Positions 7,331-9,303 of a stretch of DNA of 9,303 nucleotides are shown piece after piece. The DNA lies in contig DAOWMJ010000072.1 in assembly GCA_030643145.1 (NCBI GenBank), positions 1-9,303 of the forward strand, given 5' to 3'. This stretch comes from Candidatus Latescibacterota bacterium (GTDB taxonomy: Bacteria > Krumholzibacteriota > Krumholzibacteriia > Krumholzibacteriales > WJIX01). Every line of letters starts with the position of its first letter. The stretch's first letter is position 1. The notes beneath the pieces are model-generated. The model did no database searches and was not told the origin of the DNA. It was given only the letters and a program-made list of their open reading frames with translations. A program made the position numbers and the translations under genes.

Positions 7331-8767
7331 ATGGATGACAAGAATCTAACTCCGAAAGAACGGCTAAAGATCCCTCCCCAGGAAATGCCGGAACAGGATC
7401 CAGCCGAGCGTATTAATAATGTTGATGAGGTTCCGTATGGCTATACCGAGGAGCTTGCCAGGATGGAAGCGGACAGATGCCTGCAGTGTAAAAATAAGCC
7501 ATGCATAAAAGGTTGTCCGGTTGAAATTGATATTCCTGAATTTATAAAGGCTATCGCTGAGGGAAATTTCAGAGAATCTGTGCGCATTATAAAAGAAACC
7601 AATATTCTCCCGGCGATATGCGGACGCGTATGTCCGCAGGAGGAGCAGTGTCAGCGCTATTGTATTGTTGGCAAGAGTCACAAATCAGTTGAAAAAGCGG
7701 TTCAGATCGGAAAACTCGAGAGGTTTGTCGCGGATTGGGAAATGAAAAACGGTGAGGCTGAACGTCCGGAGATTAGGAAATCAACAGGCAAAAAGGTGGC
7801 GGTTGTCGGTTCCGGTCCAGCCGGGCTGACTGTTGCCGCTGAAGTTAGAAGAGAGGGCCATGACGTGACGGTGTTTGAGGCTCTTCATAAACCGGGGGGA
7901 GTCTTGATTTATGGTATCCCCGAGTTCCGGCTGCCGAAAGCGATTGTAATGGAAGAAGTTGAAAATCTCAAAAAGATGGGTGTGGAAGTGCGATACAACA
8001 GTGTTATCGGAAAGATATTCAGTATTGATGAACTTTTTGAAAAGGGGTATGACGCGGTCTTTGTAGGTACCGGCGCAGGCTTGCCTAATTTCCTGAATCT
8101 TCCGGGAGAAAATCTTAACGGCGTATATTCAGCCAATGAGTATCTAACGCGTGCCAATCTAATGCAGGCGTACTCCTTTCCTGAAACGGATACTCCGACA
8201 GCTAATTCAAGGAATGTCGCTGTTTTCGGCGGCGGGAATGTGGCAATGGATTCAGCGAGAACGGCTCTTCGCCTCGGCGCTGAAAACGTGTATCTTGTTT
8301 ACAGGAGATCGCGTAAAGAGATGCCCGCCAGAGTTGAAGAGGTTGAACATGCCGACGCGGAAGGAGTTCAGTTTCTTCTCCTCCAGAACCCGGTAAATCT
8401 GATTGGCGATGAAGATGGCTGGATAAAGCAGGTTGAGTGTATAAAAATGGAGCTTGGCGAACCCGATGATTCAGGAAGAAGACGCCCGATCCCGATTGAA
8501 GGAAGCGAATTCAGAATAGATATTGACACATGCATTATTGCCATCGGAAACTCATCCAATCCCCTGATTCCTGACACAACACCAGATATAGAAACAAACA
8601 GATGGGGTAATATTGTTACGGATGATGAAACGATGAAAACGAGCAAGAAGGGCGTTTTCGCGGGTGGGGATATTGTGCTTGGCGCTGCTACGGTTATTCT
8701 TGCAATGGGGCAGGGGCGGAAGGCGGCCGTGGCGATAAACGAATATCTTGAAACCGGTCAGTGGTAA
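7331..8767 (+). CDS. nfnB: NfnB, large FAD/[4Fe-4S] subunit of NADH-dependent ferredoxin:NADP+ oxidoreductase
   Basis: 478 residues, full length for the NfnB/GltD family (often annotated as NADPH-dependent glutamate synthase small chain or GltA). The N-terminal domain carries two [4Fe-4S] clusters: Cys50, Cys53, Cys58, Cys62 and Cys97, Cys101, Cys107, Cys111 (CGRVCPQEEQCQRYC). The FAD loop is GSGPAG (160-165), followed by the family block GGVLIYGIPEFRLPK (189-203). The NADPH site is GGGNVAMD (300-307) with YRRSRKEMPA (324-333), and the FAD-binding end is GVFAGGD (441-447). No large glutamate synthase subunit is in the window and NfnA is directly upstream, so an Nfn role is much more likely than glutamate synthesis. 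In the complex this subunit holds the bifurcating FAD, binds NADP(H) and exchanges electrons with ferredoxin. Its NADPH module is clearly paralogous to that of the fused oxidoreductase at the left edge. It is probably co-transcribed with nfnA. Confidence 0.94.
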   Translation: MDDKNLTPKERLKIPPQEMPEQDPAERINNVDEVPYGYTEELARMEADRCLQCKNKPCIKGCPVEIDIPEFIKAIAEGNFRESVRIIKETNILPAICGRVCPQEEQCQRYCIVGKSHKSVEKAVQIGKLERFVADWEMKNGEAERPEIRKSTGKKVAVVGSGPAGLTVAAEVRREGHDVTVFEALHKPGGVLIYGIPEFRLPKAIVMEEVENLKKMGVEVRYNSVIGKIFSIDELFEKGYDAVFVGTGAGLPNFLNLPGENLNGVYSANEYLTRANLMQAYSFPETDTPTANSRNVAVFGGGNVAMDSARTALRLGAENVYLVYRRSRKEMPARVEEVEHADAEGVQFLLLQNPVNLIGDEDGWIKQVECIKMELGEPDDSGRRRPIPIEGSEFRIDIDTCIIAIGNSSNPLIPDTTPDIETNRWGNIVTDDETMKTSKKGVFAGGDIVLGAATVILAMGQGRKAAVAINEYLETGQW

Positions 8768-8783
8768 GGCGGTCACCTTTTTT
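8766..8783 (+). terminator. Weak possible terminator after nfnB
   Basis: AAGG (8766-8769) can pair with CCTT (8776-8779), with one further G-C pair inside after a mismatch. A run of six T (8778-8783) begins inside the second arm. The stem is short, so it would be inefficient. The position, directly at the nfnB stop and before a convergent gene, is what makes it plausible. Confidence 0.25.
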
Positions 8784-8804
8784 AAAAGCAAAGAAGATGA
8801 TAGT

Positions 8805-8820
8805 TCAGAAGGAATTCTGA
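8805..8820. other. Short perfect hairpin in the convergent intergenic gap
   Basis: TCAGAA (8805-8810) and TTCTGA (8815-8820) form a perfect 6-bp stem with a GGAA (GNRA-type) loop. It lies in the 70-base gap between the convergent ends of nfnB and the minus-strand regulator. There is no T run on either side, so it is not a standard intrinsic terminator. It may help protect 3' ends or may be chance. Confidence 0.25.
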
Positions 8821-8837
8821 GTATGTTCTGAGGAAGA

Positions 8838-9303
8838 TTATGAGGTGACAGGGAAGAGTTTTTTTATGACCTTATCAGTTTTACTGGGTTTCTTGGGTTT
8901 AAACATTTCAAGAATCTTGACACACGGACATTCGGAGAGTAATTTGTGAAAGAGTTGTGTTCTGCTGAATACATCATATTTTTTGTAAGCATTCCAGAGA
9001 TGGTTTTTAACAGTCTTCTCCGCAATTTCAAGTATTTGCGCGATTTCACTGTTCTTGTGTCCCATAAGGAGTTCGTATAAAACCTCGTTTTCTCTTCTTG
9101 AAAGTGGGGTTTTAGTCTTTAGGCGGGTTTTGTTTTTCGTGTCTTTACTCCCGCCGTCCGAAAAGTTGCTGAATTCGGAAAGAAATTCTATATAGTATGA
9201 ACAGCCAATGTTTAGAGACTCGAGGATAATTTCTCTCGGTGTGTTTTCTTTAATTATGATTAGCTCAGAATAAGGTGAAAGTTTTTTTACGATTTGAAAA
9301 AAC
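8838..9303 (-). CDS. NarL/LuxR-type regulator with degenerate receiver (5' partial, runs off the window)
   Basis: Reading leftward, the frame is open from the right edge to a TAA at 8838-8840, giving 154 visible residues; the start lies outside. A typical LuxR/NarL helix-turn-helix is clear: PLSRRENEVLYELL (about 9106-9066), then MGHKNSEIAQIL and EKTVKNHLWNAYKKYDV, matching the LTxREREVL...SNKEIA...SxxTVKxHxxxIxxKL pattern. An ATG at 9065 lies inside this domain and cannot be the real start. Upstream (about 9302-9150) the residues SPYSELIIIKENTPREIILESLNIGCSYYIEF look like beta4-alpha4-beta5 of a receiver domain. However, the usual Thr/Ser is Lys (LIIIK) and the usual Lys is in a YYIEF context, so phosphorylation-dependent switching is doubtful. 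A low-complexity Lys/Ser/Thr linker joins the two. A basic tail with CPC follows the helix-turn-helix. Its target is unknown; it converges on nfnB. Confidence 0.82.
   Translation of the reverse strand, partial: FFQIVKKLSPYSELIIIKENTPREIILESLNIGCSYYIEFLSEFSNFSDGGSKDTKNKTRLKTKTPLSRRENEVLYELLMGHKNSEIAQILEIAEKTVKNHLWNAYKKYDVFSRTQLFHKLLSECPCVKILEMFKPKKPSKTDKVIKKLFPVTS

Noticed and set aside
7331..8767. Assignment as the small subunit of glutamate synthase (gltD)
   Set aside because: The large glutamate synthase subunit is absent and an NfnA-type subunit is directly upstream, so an Nfn role fits better.
8838..9065. A separate 75-residue minus-strand gene starting at the ATG at 9065
   Set aside because: That ATG lies in the middle of a LuxR helix-turn-helix, and the same frame continues open upstream with matching domain sequence to the window edge.
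1..9303. CRISPR arrays, tRNA or rRNA genes, insertion sequences, attachment sites
   Set aside because: I found no regularly spaced repeats, no tRNA-like cloverleaf in the gaps, no transposase-like protein and no terminal inverted repeats.

Overview
The window is a compact, mostly plus-strand locus for soluble redox and electron-carrier metabolism. It comes from a bacterium that is probably anaerobic or fermentative/respiratory. The base composition is moderate (mid-40s % GC by eye). Two observations suggest strict or facultative anaerobiosis: an Nfn-type NADH-dependent ferredoxin:NADP+ oxidoreductase pair, and a very large iron-sulfur flavoprotein that fuses a GltD-like NADPH module to a NuoG/FdhA-like module. 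I cannot place the organism taxonomically. The histidine kinase style and the gene content resemble deltaproteobacterial or uncultured FCB-like anaerobes, but that is a weak impression.

Layout: (1) Bases 1-2862 hold the 3' part of the fused oxidoreductase; its start lies left of the window. (2) After 58 bases come a soluble PAS-GAF-PAS histidine kinase (2921-4909) and, overlapping it by four bases (ATGA), an NtrC-type response regulator (4906-6276). (3) A 193-base gap (6277-6469) holds a possible hairpin terminator and a candidate promoter. (4) nfnA (6470-7294) and nfnB (7331-8767) follow. Between them is an unusual arrangement: a perfect Shine-Dalgarno, then a small hairpin, then the nfnB start. 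(5) A 70-base convergent gap follows, and then the 3' part of a minus-strand NarL/LuxR-type regulator (8838 to beyond the right edge).

How the parts may work together (inference): the fused protein and NfnAB both connect NAD(P)(H) to low-potential iron-sulfur carriers, and both carry the same GltD-type NADPH-binding module. The two-component pair lies between them in the same orientation. The kinase has no membrane segments and carries a cysteine-containing PAS domain, so it may sense a cytoplasmic redox or metabolic state and adjust these enzymes.

The most unusual item is the response regulator. Its receiver looks intact, but its AAA+ domain has lost the GAFTGA loop, both Walker B acidic residues, both arginine fingers and the sensor II arginine. 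It therefore looks like a sigma54-activator derivative that can no longer act as an ATP-driven activator. The minus-strand regulator at the right edge also appears to have a degenerate receiver.
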